This document shows, in pieces, positions 6,274 to 14,340 of a stretch of 33,004 nucleotides of DNA; within the stretch, counting starts at the first letter, position 1, and each line of letters opens with the position of its first letter. The stretch comes from Acidimicrobiales bacterium. Lineage in GTDB: Bacteria; Actinomycetota; Acidimicrobiia; Acidimicrobiales; SZUA-35. The DNA lies in the NCBI GenBank assembly GCA_024638815.1, contig JAHEJM010000041.1:1-33004 (forward strand), in the 5' to 3' direction. The notes beneath the pieces are model-generated. The model saw only the letters and a program-made list of their open reading frames with translations. It was not told where the DNA came from and made no database searches. The position numbers and the translations under genes were made by a program.

Positions 6274-7725
6274 TCAGCGGTCGGGCTCGAAGCCGGCCTT
6301 CCGCAGATCGGGCACCGACCAGAAGCCCGGCACCGGCTCGTCTTGACCGTGGGCGTAGGCTGCGACCCGCGCCAGGTCGTCGGGATCGGAAAGGGCCACG
6401 ACGTCGAACAGACTGGAGGGCCCGACCGACTGCAGCAGGCGGCGGTTCTCGGTTCCGGCATCGGGAACGGCCGGGGTCAGCACCAGCAAAGGTCGAGGGT
6501 CATCGATGGCCTGGAGCACGTGGGCCTGGGCCAAGGTCTTCCAAATCGCCTCGACCCGGGTCAATCCGGGCCGGGACGAGACAAAGCCGCCGGCCACATC
6601 GACGTAGAACTCGCAGCGGGGCCGACCGGTGCCCCGGCCGCCGCTTGCCACCAGGAAGGGAAAGGCGACACCCGGCGCCACCCTGGCCCTGGATTTCCGC
6701 CCATCCCCCTTGATGATCCGGAATCCGGCCTGTTCCAGGATTCGAATGGCCAGTTGCATGACCCCCAAGCCGTCGTCGGTCAGCTCCGGTGGTTGGTGGC
6801 GGGGTTCGACCTCATCCAGCCGGTCCCGAGCCACGGCCACGTAGTCGGGGTCGATGTCATAGCCCACGGGAATCCGGCCGGTATGGGCGGCGGCCACCAG
6901 AGTCGTGCCCGACCCCATGAACGGATCGAGCACCACGTCGCCCTCGTAGGTGTAGAGATCGATGAGCCGGAGGGGAAGATCGACGGGAAACGGGGCCGGG
7001 TGGCCGACCCGACGGGCACTCTCCGACGGCAATTCCCACACGTCGACGGTGGCGGCCAGGAATTCGTCGTTGGTGATGGTGGAGCGCCACGGCAGCCCCT
7101 GTTTCTGCCGTTCCGCAGCCGGCAGGGCACGATCGAAGCGACCCTTGCTGGCCACGATGACCCGTTCGGTCGTGTCCCGTAGCACCGGGTTGGCGGGACT
7201 GCGGAACGAACCCCAGGCGCAGGAGCCGCTGGTGCTCTTGCCCTTCTGCCACAGGATCTCGCCTCGCAGCAGCAGGCCCAACTCCTCCAGGATGGCCACG
7301 ATGTCGGCCGACAGACTTCGGTAGGGTTTGCGACCGAGGTTGGCCACGTTGACCGCGATCCGACCGCCGGGCTCGAGTACCCGACGGCATTCGGTGAACA
7401 CCTCATGGAGGAGCTGCAGGAACTCGCCGTAGGTCTCCGGAACCTCCCTGTCCCCGGCCTTGGCCGAGCGGAGGACGATTTCCTCATAGTCCTTGCCCAC
7501 GAAGTAGGGAGGTGAGGTGACGACGAGGGCCACGGAGTTGTCGGGCAGTTCGGCCATCTTCCTGGCGTCACCCACGATGCAGGCCGAGTCGAACTCGGGA
7601 AGGGGCTGAATGGTCTCGTCGTCGCTCAGGTCGGGGGGAGTGAACCGGGCATAGAACGGGGACGAGTCGTGGCTCTCCCGTTTGCCGACGCCAAAGCTCG
7701 ACGTGGTCGTTCCCCGACTGCTCAC
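6274..7725 (-). CDS. Beta-class site-specific DNA methyltransferase with extra C-terminal domain
   Basis: GTG 7725 gives 483 residues starting just before the block SSFGVGKRESHDSSPFYARF; GTG has a TAGAGT element 7 nt upstream and would be leaderless. An in-frame ATG at 7800 is possible but overlaps an inverted repeat. Motif IV (catalytic) TSPPYF is at 70-75 and motif I (AdoMet) DPFMGSGTT at 267-275, so the order is beta-class; SPPY is usual for N4-cytosine and also occurs in N6-adenine enzymes. FPVDLPLRLIDLYTYEGDVVLDPF links the AdoMet pocket. Residues 311-483 form an added domain (AIRILEQAGFRII, EFYVDVAGGF, GLTRVEAIWKTLAQA) whose mixed alpha/beta layout recalls restriction-endonuclease-like folds, but no catalytic motif is certain. 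Target sequence cannot be read from the protein. Confidence 0.88.
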   Translation of the reverse strand: MSSRGTTTSSFGVGKRESHDSSPFYARFTPPDLSDDETIQPLPEFDSACIVGDARKMAELPDNSVALVVTSPPYFVGKDYEEIVLRSAKAGDREVPETYGEFLQLLHEVFTECRRVLEPGGRIAVNVANLGRKPYRSLSADIVAILEELGLLLRGEILWQKGKSTSGSCAWGSFRSPANPVLRDTTERVIVASKGRFDRALPAAERQKQGLPWRSTITNDEFLAATVDVWELPSESARRVGHPAPFPVDLPLRLIDLYTYEGDVVLDPFMGSGTTLVAAAHTGRIPVGYDIDPDYVAVARDRLDEVEPRHQPPELTDDGLGVMQLAIRILEQAGFRIIKGDGRKSRARVAPGVAFPFLVASGGRGTGRPRCEFYVDVAGGFVSSRPGLTRVEAIWKTLAQAHVLQAIDDPRPLLVLTPAVPDAGTENRRLLQSVGPSSLFDVVALSDPDDLARVAAYAHGQDEPVPGFWSVPDLRKAGFEPDR

Positions 7726-7732
7726 ACCGTCA

Positions 7733-7738
7733 ACTCTA
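7733..7738 (-). promoter_or_regulatory. -10 element for leaderless methyltransferase message
   Basis: TAGAGT on the minus strand, followed by exactly 7 nt and the GTG start at 7725. It fits the actinobacterial TANNNT pattern. No good -35 is visible. Confidence 0.4.
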
Positions 7739-7774
7739 GGTGACCGCACTGACAGTCGCGAGTGAGGGGCCGGA

Positions 7775-7809
7775 GGCTCGGGCTTTATGCCCGCTTTCAT
7801 GCCCGAGCC
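7775..7809. repeat. Perfect 9-bp inverted repeat between divergent genes
   Basis: GGCTCGGGC (7775-7783) and GCCCGAGCC (7801-7809) flank a 17-nt AT-richer spacer. It lies between the methyltransferase start (7725, minus) and the exported protein start (7887, plus). It could be an operator or an RNA hairpin; it also covers the alternative ATG at 7800. Confidence 0.45.
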
Positions 7810-7886
7810 CTATAACAGTCATCACGAGCTCCTAACAATCGGGTCCGATCATGAGATCAACCCCGATGAACAGGAGTGACAGAATC

Positions 7887-8876
7887 ATGAGCAACCCCGA
7901 ACCCTCAACCCCCGGCCACGGTCCGAACCCGGACCAGGCAACCGATCGGCAGTCGAGCCTGCGCCGCTATGCCGTTCCCGCCGCCCTCGTGGTCGGTGGC
8001 GTGACGGCGGGTTCGTTCTTCGCCCCGATCGGCTTTGCCTCGGCCCAGGAGGACGGCGACGATCAGGCCGATCACACAGCCGAGACCGATGACGATGACG
8101 GTGACCGGGGGCGCGGTCACGGACGGCGCGGTCCCCATGGACGCCTCGCTCGAGGCGCACAGCTCGATGTCCTGACCGAGACACTCGGCCTGGATGCCGA
8201 TGAGCTGCGGGCCGCACTGGCCGAGGATAAGAGCCTGGCCGCCATCGCCGCCGAGCAGGGTGTGGCCGTCGAGGATCTCTCGGCCGCCCTGGTGGCCCAG
8301 GCCGAGGAGCGGATCGATGACGCAGTGGCCGATGGCCTGCTCGACGCCGAGCGAGCCGAGGACATGAAGGCCAACCTGGCCGAGCGGATCGATGATCATG
8401 TCAACCGAATCCCGGGTGAGCGTGCCGAGGGCGAGTTCGGTCCCGGCAAGGGTCGGCGAGGTCCCGGCGGTCTGTTCGGTGACCGGGCCGAGATCGGCGC
8501 CGAGCTGGCCCAATTCCTCGGCCTGAGCACCGATGAACTGCGGGCCGCCTTCGCCGACGGCCAGAGTCTGGCCGATGTGGCCGATGGGCAGGACGTATCC
8601 GAAGAGGCCCTGGTCCAGTTCCTGCTGGGGCAGCTGGAAGAACGCCTGGACCAGGCGATCGAGGACGAGAAGATCGATGCCGAACGGGCCGAGCAGATGC
8701 TGGAAGACGCCGAGGAGCGCATCCAGGACCACATCGACGACGTACCCGGAGAGCATCAGCGCCATGGCCGTCGAGGCCACGGCCGCCATGGTGGTCCCAA
8801 GGGCTTCGGCAGTGACGGATCCGACGTCGACACCCCCGACACAGGAGTGACAAACAACACATCATTCCAGGCATAA
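7887..8876 (+). CDS. Exported or membrane-anchored protein with two helical repeats
   Basis: A 329-residue protein. ATG 7887 is chosen because AGGAG (7872-7876) sits 10 nt before it. Residues 1-31 are a polar N-tail, 32-52 a hydrophobic segment (signal or anchor, YAVPAALVVGGV to FASAQ). After an acidic stretch come two copies of a unit of about 84 residues (about 95-178 and 206-290), each with LGLxxDELRAAxAxxxSLAxxA, a helix ending EERxDxAxxDxxxDAERAExM and DHxxxxPGE. Between and after them are His/Arg/Gly-rich stretches (GHGRRGPHGR, HGRRGHGRHGGPKG). The repeat pattern resembles helical repeats found in many actinobacterial secreted proteins; I cannot name a function. The C-terminus is Ser/Thr/Asp-rich and disordered. 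Stand-alone gene. Confidence 0.75.
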   Translation: MSNPEPSTPGHGPNPDQATDRQSSLRRYAVPAALVVGGVTAGSFFAPIGFASAQEDGDDQADHTAETDDDDGDRGRGHGRRGPHGRLARGAQLDVLTETLGLDADELRAALAEDKSLAAIAAEQGVAVEDLSAALVAQAEERIDDAVADGLLDAERAEDMKANLAERIDDHVNRIPGERAEGEFGPGKGRRGPGGLFGDRAEIGAELAQFLGLSTDELRAAFADGQSLADVADGQDVSEEALVQFLLGQLEERLDQAIEDEKIDAERAEQMLEDAEERIQDHIDDVPGEHQRHGRRGHGRHGGPKGFGSDGSDVDTPDTGVTNNTSFQA

Positions 8877-8968
8877 ACAATACGCCTATTGGGTTAATTA
8901 AAGGTGAGGTCGCATCGACCGACAACATCGGCCAGCGACTTCCCAATCAACCCCTTCACAGAACTAGT

Positions 8969-9082
8969 ACCGCAGGCACCCTTCCCTCCAAACCTGCGGT
9001 GCTGCATCCACTGGGATCTCCCTACGCCCCCACCCTCGATCCAGTGGACGCAAGCGGCCCCGTCTCTCTGACGGGGCCGCTT
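8969..9082 (+). ncRNA. 6C-like structured small RNA
   Basis: Three consecutive hairpins in a 397-bp stretch without a gene. Hairpin 1: ACCGCAGG (8969-8976) with CCTGCGGT (8993-9000), loop with 9 C of 16 nt. Hairpin 2: TCCACTGGGATC (9007-9018) with GATCCAGTGGA (9038-9048), one bulge, loop of 19 nt with 13 C. Hairpin 3 is a terminator at 9052-9082. Two stems whose loops carry runs of C, followed by a terminator, is the architecture of the actinobacterial 6C RNA class; the function of 6C is not settled. The strand follows from the C-rich loops and the order of the hairpins. No convincing promoter is seen. The rest of the gap (8877-8968 and 9083-9273) holds only an AT-rich patch TTGGGTTAATTAAAGG near 8890 and TCGGATCG repeats near 9114-9146. 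Confidence 0.6.
9052..9082 (+). terminator. Terminator of the 6C-like RNA
   Basis: Perfect 13-bp stem AAGCGGCCCCGTC (9052-9064) and GACGGGGCCGCTT (9070-9082), loop TCTCT, followed by TTAGTATT rather than a pure T-run. Confidence 0.75.
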
Positions 9083-9273
9083 AGTATTCACGGTGCCGGA
9101 GTTCGGCAGTCGCTCGGATCGCTCGGCAGCCGGTCGGATCGATCGGCGGTCGTCATTGGATCCCTCCGACCGACCGGTGGTTCTGCCCAGTCGATAGGAA
9201 CATCGACAAGCATCGACTACGGTCGGGAGCTGGAACCAACACCATCCCGGGTAAAGCGGGAAGGGGCAGGTTG

Positions 9274-10632
9274 ATGGATCTCTCCGATGCAGGACGGGCT
9301 GTATCGACGACAACCGACGGCAACAATGACGATGAACTCGGCCAGGTCATGGCTGTCATTGTTCGACTCCGCGAACTGAGGGATCGGGGATTCGACCATC
9401 AGAAGATCGCTGACCGCATCGCCGTCGATCATCCTCGGACTCCCGGAGGTGGTACCTGGTCGGCGGCCACCGTGACGCAGGTGCTTCGTGTCGCCGACAC
9501 CTCCGAGATCGAACATCGCCGTGCGGCCGGTGTCACGGCCCTACAACCCTCCGCCTTGCCAACCACCATTCCCCGCTCCGTCCATCCGTCGATGTCACCC
9601 GAGCATCCGTACCCGATGGCGTCATCGGTTGCGGCCAAACCGGACCCATCGTGGTCCACTGTGTCCGATGCCGGAATCAGGGACGATCGGCATCCGACCA
9701 CCACATCCAGGAGCCGGCTCGCCGTCACGGTTGGTCTGGTGGCCCTTCTCGCTGCGGCGGGGATCTTGTCGTACCTCGTGTCCGGTTCATTCGACCTGAC
9801 GGTTGCCGAGCCCGGTGGTTCCGGCCGGACCGTTTCCGACGAGGAACGCACTGCGGCCAGCCAGGCCCTGCTGTCGGAGGTGGCCGGCGAGGACGAGCTG
9901 CCGGGCGATGCCCTAGTTTCGGGCGGTGGACAGTCGGTGGACTCGACCACCGCTGATGGGGGCACCGAACCGGTTGACAACGAGACCGAACCGGCAACCC
10001 GGCGGCCGCTGATCGTCACCATCGACGATCTGCCCCAGGGTGACCCGGCCGACACGCTGAGCATCCGGGTCGAAGGCGACGACGGTGACGTGGGCGAGGG
10101 CGGCACGCCACCAGCGACCGCCACCATCCGCACCGACGGCAAACTCCACGTCGAGGGTGCCTTCCCCACCCAGGCCGCGGCCGATGCCTTCGTGTTCCAG
10201 GCGTCACAGATTTTTGGGGCCGAGGCACTCGTCGAGTCGTACACCGTCGATCCTGCGGCCCCACAGCCAACGGTTTCGGACATCGCGTTGGACAAGCCGG
10301 TGTTGTTCGAACCGGGTTCGACCCGGATCCATCCCGAGTACATCCCGTTCCTGGAAGCCTGTGCCGGGGTGCTGGAAGCCAACTCGTACATCGTCATGTC
10401 GGTGTCGGCCTACACCGATTCGTTGGGGGATGAGCAATTCAATCTGGAGCTGTCCCAGCAGCGGGCCCAGGTGATCGTCGACTTCTACCGGAATCTCGAC
10501 ATCGGCGAGGACCAGCTCATCGGCGCAGGGTTCGGTGAAGCGGAACCGGTGGCCGACAACACCAGCTCCGAGGGGCGGGAACAGAATCGGCGAGCCATGC
10601 TGCAGTTGCTCAACATCATGGACGACGGCTGA
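9274..10632 (+). CDS. Membrane OmpA-domain protein with recombinase-like HTH N-terminus
   Basis: A 452-residue protein starting at ATG 9274 after GGGAAGGGGC. Order of parts: residues 20-75 resemble the helix-turn-helix segment of large serine recombinases (RELRDRGFDHQKIADRI then TPGGGTWSAATVTQVLR), without any catalytic resolvase domain; 76-145 a Pro/Ser/Thr-rich linker; about 147-170 one transmembrane helix (LAVTVGLVALLAAAGILSYLV); an acidic, Thr-rich extracellular linker; about 250-330 a beta-alpha BON-like region (TATIRTDGKLHVEGAFPTQ); and about 340-452 an OmpA/MotB peptidoglycan-binding domain (YTDSLGDEQFNLELSQQRA, GFGEAEPVADN, NRRAML). The C-terminal half lies outside and probably holds peptidoglycan. 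The N-terminal part is cytoplasmic and could bind DNA. The combination is unusual. Confidence 0.85.
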   Translation: MDLSDAGRAVSTTTDGNNDDELGQVMAVIVRLRELRDRGFDHQKIADRIAVDHPRTPGGGTWSAATVTQVLRVADTSEIEHRRAAGVTALQPSALPTTIPRSVHPSMSPEHPYPMASSVAAKPDPSWSTVSDAGIRDDRHPTTTSRSRLAVTVGLVALLAAAGILSYLVSGSFDLTVAEPGGSGRTVSDEERTAASQALLSEVAGEDELPGDALVSGGGQSVDSTTADGGTEPVDNETEPATRRPLIVTIDDLPQGDPADTLSIRVEGDDGDVGEGGTPPATATIRTDGKLHVEGAFPTQAAADAFVFQASQIFGAEALVESYTVDPAAPQPTVSDIALDKPVLFEPGSTRIHPEYIPFLEACAGVLEANSYIVMSVSAYTDSLGDEQFNLELSQQRAQVIVDFYRNLDIGEDQLIGAGFGEAEPVADNTSSEGREQNRRAMLQLLNIMDDG

Positions 10633-10686
10633 GGAAACGCCCGGCGGTCATCGACCGTTGACCATCATGGACGAGCGGCGAGTTGT

Positions 10687-10716
10687 CCGGCGGGACCCAA
10701 CCAGAACAGCCGCCGG
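10687..10716. terminator. Small hairpin between convergent genes
   Basis: CCGGCGG (10687-10693) and CCGCCGG (10710-10716) form a 7-bp stem between the OmpA-domain gene (ends 10632) and the lipoprotein gene (ends 10717). Weak candidate terminator. Confidence 0.3.
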
Positions 10717-11985
10717 TCAGGTCAGGTCGAACCAGCGGACAAAGCCGGGCTCGGGCAGCGTGGCCACCGCCACCTCATTACCGTCACCAAGTTCGACAAC
10801 CAGAGCCGGAAGGGGCTGATGGTCGCCGTCCCGGAGCGAGACGGCCAGGGTCGAGTCGTCGAGGGCCAGGATGCTCTCGGGGTACCAGAGCCCGTTGTCC
10901 CACTCGAATCGGGCCAGCATCGTGTCGGTTTCGCTGTCGGGGTCGAAGCGGAAGAGCCCATAAGCGTCGATCCAGCCCGCCTCCTCATTCCATACCGGCC
11001 GCAGGCCCAGGATCGGACCGTCGTCGCCGCCGAGCACCGTCGCCACCTCATAGGTTCGGCAGCCGCCCTCGCCATCAAGACAGCGGTCGGATTCGTAGAT
11101 CACGAAGCCGTCGTCAAGGTCGACCAACTGGAACCAGATCTCGGCTTCGGCGCCTCGTAGTGCGACCGCCACCGGGTAGGACCGGATGGTGGCGAACGTC
11201 GTGGCCGACTCCCAACCCCCGGTGGTCATGATCTCGGTGGCGGGGCCGACGGTACCGGTGGCATCGACAGGCAGCCGGTGGAGTGCACCGCGGGCCGTTT
11301 CCGGCGTGGTTCCCGACCTGAGTTGGTAGTAGACCTCGACCCGGTCGTCGAGCTCGACGGCGCCCTCCAGGTGCAGGTGCTCGCCCTCGCCGGCTTCGAC
11401 CAGTATCCGTGGTTTGCCGTCCCCGGTGTCCAGCCGGATGACCGGGTCACCGATCCAAGGATCGGCTCCGGGACGCTGGTAGACGACGCCCTGGGTGGTG
11501 TAGGCGATTTCGAAGAACGGCCCGGCGACGATCTCCGACCGGTTACCGGTGTGGCCGGGCACGGTTGCTCCACTCTCGTCCCACAGCATCACGATCCGGT
11601 CGTCGCCGGCGGGTGCCAGGCGCCAACCCTCCTTGGAGTCCTCACCCTCGAACCGAGGCGAGGCAACCGGTTTCCGGCCCTCATCGTCCCCGTTGTCGCT
11701 GCCATCGTCGGTGCCCGGCTCGTCACCTCCACCGTCGGTGTCCTCAGCTGCGTCGCCGGCCTGCTCGTCGTCGTTGTTGACGCCGGTTTCCGGCTCTTGG
11801 TCACCGTCGGCATCGGTCTCCGTGGGATCTGTCGTGGTCGTCTGTTGGGCATCCTCAGTATCGGTGGTGGTTTGGCCCCCGGGATCGCCGCCGCAGCCGG
11901 CTGCCAGCAGGGCGGTCAACACCAGTGCTGCCAGCGTCCCGAGCATCGAACCGCCCGGTTTCGCCGTGGTGGGTATCGTTGTCAC
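10717..11985 (-). CDS. Lipoprotein, unknown function
   Basis: A 422-residue protein with GTG start at 11985 and AAAGGA about 7 nt upstream. Residues 1-31 are a lipoprotein signal peptide with lipobox LAAGC, so Cys31 should be lipidated and the protein anchored on the outer face of the membrane. Residues 32-105 are a Thr/Asp/Glu/Gly-rich disordered linker. The rest is beta-rich with repeated Trp/Asp strands (RIVMLWDE, RVEVYYQL, AEIWFQLVDLDDGFVIYESDRC, WIDAYGLFRFD), suggesting a beta-propeller-like fold; a disulfide may join Cys in DRCLDGEGGC. I recognise no family. It resembles in layout the larger lipoprotein at 22584-24386, but not in sequence that I can align. Confidence 0.8.
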   Translation of the reverse strand: MTTIPTTAKPGGSMLGTLAALVLTALLAAGCGGDPGGQTTTDTEDAQQTTTTDPTETDADGDQEPETGVNNDDEQAGDAAEDTDGGGDEPGTDDGSDNGDDEGRKPVASPRFEGEDSKEGWRLAPAGDDRIVMLWDESGATVPGHTGNRSEIVAGPFFEIAYTTQGVVYQRPGADPWIGDPVIRLDTGDGKPRILVEAGEGEHLHLEGAVELDDRVEVYYQLRSGTTPETARGALHRLPVDATGTVGPATEIMTTGGWESATTFATIRSYPVAVALRGAEAEIWFQLVDLDDGFVIYESDRCLDGEGGCRTYEVATVLGGDDGPILGLRPVWNEEAGWIDAYGLFRFDPDSETDTMLARFEWDNGLWYPESILALDDSTLAVSLRDGDHQPLPALVVELGDGNEVAVATLPEPGFVRWFDLT

Positions 11986-12084
11986 GAGCGTCCTTTCTCT
12001 ACTCCTGAGACGTACGAGCGGCTCGATCGGTTCCCCCGGTGCGACGGCGGCGATCCGTGACGTTTCCGCCGCCTCGATCGGGGG

Positions 12085-13623
12085 TCAACCCTGGCGGCCT
12101 CGCCTCATTTCATTCATGATCGAGTGTTTCAGCTCCCACGACGCCGCGCTCAGCGACACGTGGTACACGTGGGGGTTGACGATGCGGCGCACGCCGACGT
12201 CGAGCCGGGCCAGGTCGTCGGAGCGCCGCCCTCGAGCCTCCACCACCGCCTCGTGCTCGTCGGCCGGAGTCCACGGGTCGAACGGTTCCAGCAGCTCCTC
12301 CCGGCCGCTGATCCGTTCGGAGGGAAGCCGACGCATCACCCCTTCCGCTGATGGGTGATGCAACACCAACGGATCGGTCAGCTGCTCGTCGGCCTGGGCC
12401 AGAAGATCGGCGGTGGCGGTGCCCCGCCGGCTGTAGATGCGAAACACCCGCTTGGGGCCGGGGTTGATGACCTTGGCCGGGGTGTCACTCAGCTTGATGG
12501 CCGGTTTCCACGAGCCGTTGTCCTCGATCGCCACCAGCTTGTAGACGCCGTCCAGGCTGGGGTCGCCCTCGCTGGTGGCCATTCTCGTTCCACAGCCGTA
12601 CATCAGCCGGCCCATGACATGCTGAGCGTCCTGGCCGTACTGGGGGGCCTCGACCGCGATCTGGTTCAGGATCTGCCAGATCGTGATCTCGTCCAGGCTG
12701 GACGACAGCACGATGGTGACTTCGGGGAACCCGGCTTCGTCCAGCATCTGCGACGACTTGACCGCCAGGTGGGCCAGGTCGCCGGAGTCGAGGCGGATAC
12801 CGACGGGCTGGTGGCCCTTGGCCCGCAGTTCGGAGAACACGGTGATGGCGTTGGGTACCCCGGAATCGAGGGTGTTGATGGTGTCGACCAGTAGCAGGCA
12901 CTCGTCGGGGTAGATGTCGGCATAGGCCCGGAAGGCGCCCAGTTCACCGTCGCCCAGCGCCATGAACACCTGGACCATGGAGTGGGCGTGGGTGCCGGAC
13001 GGGGTGAAGCCCAGGGCGTGGGCCAGCCCGGCGTTGGAGGTTCCGGTCGCTCCGCCCACCAGGGAGGCCCGGCTGGCGGCGGTGGCTCCCCGCTCCGGGG
13101 CCCGCCGCATGCCGAACTCGAGCACGCTGCCACCGTTGGCCGCCTCCACCACTCGAGACGCCTTGGTGGCGATCAGGGTCTGGAAGTTGAGGTGGTTGAG
13201 CACCGATGTCTCGATCAGCTGGGCCAGGGCCAGCGGTCCCTCGACCACGGTCAGGGGTACGTTGGGATGGACCACCCGACCTTCGGGAATGGCTTCGAAT
13301 CGCAGGCTGGAGAAGTCGCCGACATCGGCCAGCCAGTCCAGGAAATCGTCACCGAAGATGGGCACGCCGAGGTGGTTGCGATGGGATCGGAGCTTGTCGA
13401 GCGAGGCATCGTCGAAGCGAACAGTGTGGATCCAGTCGGCCAGCCAGGCGGCTCCGGCATTGATGCAGTAGCCGGCCTGGTGGCGCCCGTAGTCGGGGTA
13501 GCGGCGGAAGAAGTGCTCGAACCGGGCCTGGCGCTCGGCCATGCCGGTCCGGTAGTAGAGCTGGGCCATGGTCAGCTGGTACTGGTCGGTGTAGAGCACG
13601 CCTTCGGCAAGCTTGCGATCCAT
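12085..13623 (-). CDS. pncB: Nicotinate phosphoribosyltransferase
   Basis: Converts nicotinate and phosphoribosyl pyrophosphate to nicotinate mononucleotide, with ATP, in the NAD salvage (Preiss-Handler) pathway; cytoplasmic. 512 residues, longer than the E. coli type and typical of the actinobacterial form. Seen: LYTDQYQLTMAQLYYRTG at the N-terminus, FEHFFRRYPD, NHLNFQTLIATKASR (about 143-157), EFGMRRAPERGA, SLVGGATGTSNAGLA, the phosphorylated-His motif SGTHAHS with His212, GIRLDSGDL, and the C-terminal GTRMATS and VYKLVAI strands. ATG 13623 is 6 nt after a TAGGCT element, so the message may be leaderless. It is divergent from pncA, 93 bp away, which supplies its substrate. Assignment is firm. 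Confidence 0.95.
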   Translation of the reverse strand: MDRKLAEGVLYTDQYQLTMAQLYYRTGMAERQARFEHFFRRYPDYGRHQAGYCINAGAAWLADWIHTVRFDDASLDKLRSHRNHLGVPIFGDDFLDWLADVGDFSSLRFEAIPEGRVVHPNVPLTVVEGPLALAQLIETSVLNHLNFQTLIATKASRVVEAANGGSVLEFGMRRAPERGATAASRASLVGGATGTSNAGLAHALGFTPSGTHAHSMVQVFMALGDGELGAFRAYADIYPDECLLLVDTINTLDSGVPNAITVFSELRAKGHQPVGIRLDSGDLAHLAVKSSQMLDEAGFPEVTIVLSSSLDEITIWQILNQIAVEAPQYGQDAQHVMGRLMYGCGTRMATSEGDPSLDGVYKLVAIEDNGSWKPAIKLSDTPAKVINPGPKRVFRIYSRRGTATADLLAQADEQLTDPLVLHHPSAEGVMRRLPSERISGREELLEPFDPWTPADEHEAVVEARGRRSDDLARLDVGVRRIVNPHVYHVSLSAASWELKHSIMNEMRRGRQG

Positions 13624-13629
13624 GGATGC

Positions 13630-13635
13630 AGCCTA
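13630..13635 (-). promoter_or_regulatory. -10 element for leaderless pncB
   Basis: TAGGCT on the minus strand, 6 nt before ATG 13623. Fits TANNNT. No clear -35. Confidence 0.4.
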
Positions 13636-13703
13636 TGGTGTGACTCCCTCGCTCAGCCCGGAATCCCGTGGCGTGCTCTGGTCACGGTCGGACACGCAGG
13701 TCG

Positions 13704-13709
13704 TAGAAT
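13704..13709 (+). promoter_or_regulatory. -10 element for leaderless pncA
   Basis: TAGAAT, then 7 nt, then ATG 13717. No Shine-Dalgarno is present before this ATG, so a leaderless start fits best. Confidence 0.5.
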
Positions 13710-13716
13710 TCAGAGT

Positions 13717-14334
13717 ATGAGCACCAATGTCGCTACAGCCGCCGACACGTCGAGCAACGGCGGGGCCGAGGCCCTGATCGTGGTCGACATGCAGAACGAC
13801 TTCGCCGATCCTGAGGGCAGCCTGTACGTGAACGGCGCCGACCGGGTCATCGCCAACGTCAATCGGGAGATCCTCAAGGCCACTGCCGGCGGTCGTTTCG
13901 TGGTCTACACCCAGGACTGGCATCCCGAGACCACCCCCCATTTCCAGAAGGACGGTGGAGTGTGGCCGGTCCATTGTGTGGCCGAGAGCTGGGGTGCCGA
14001 CTTCCATCCAAGAGTGGTGGTGGCCGGTCCGTCGGTCCACAAGGGCGTTGACGGCAACGACGGCTACTCCGGGTTCACCACCCGCGATCCGCAGACCGGC
14101 GAGCAATCGTCGACCGAACTCCATGATCTGCTCCAGGAGCGGGGCGTGGCCTCGGTACGGGTTTGCGGCCTCGCCCTCGACTACTGCGTGAAGGAGACGG
14201 CGGCCGACGCCGTGCGCCTGGGCTATGACGTCACGGTGGTCACCGATGCCACCGCTCCCGTCGATGTGAACCCCGGCGATGGTGAAGCGGCATCCGAGGA
14301 GCTGGTGGCGGCCGGGGTGACGCTGGCGGCTTGA
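13717..14334 (+). CDS. pncA: Nicotinamidase
   Basis: Hydrolyses nicotinamide to nicotinate and ammonia, feeding PncB; cytoplasmic isochorismatase-fold enzyme. 205 residues from ATG 13717; longer upstream readings would run through the promoter and antisense to pncB. Catalytic triad visible: Asp24 (VVDMQNDF), Lys109 (VHKGVDG) and Cys157 (LALDYCVKE). Metal ligands: Asp67 and His69 (TQDWHP) and His86 (WPVHCV). The cis-peptide segment before the Cys is normal. It is the right length and has all key residues, so it is probably active; this enzyme also activates pyrazinamide in mycobacteria. Its stop is only 6 bp from the stop of the convergent SRPBCC gene. Confidence 0.95.
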   Translation: MSTNVATAADTSSNGGAEALIVVDMQNDFADPEGSLYVNGADRVIANVNREILKATAGGRFVVYTQDWHPETTPHFQKDGGVWPVHCVAESWGADFHPRVVVAGPSVHKGVDGNDGYSGFTTRDPQTGEQSSTELHDLLQERGVASVRVCGLALDYCVKETAADAVRLGYDVTVVTDATAPVDVNPGDGEAASEELVAAGVTLAA

Positions 14335-14340
14335 TTCGGG

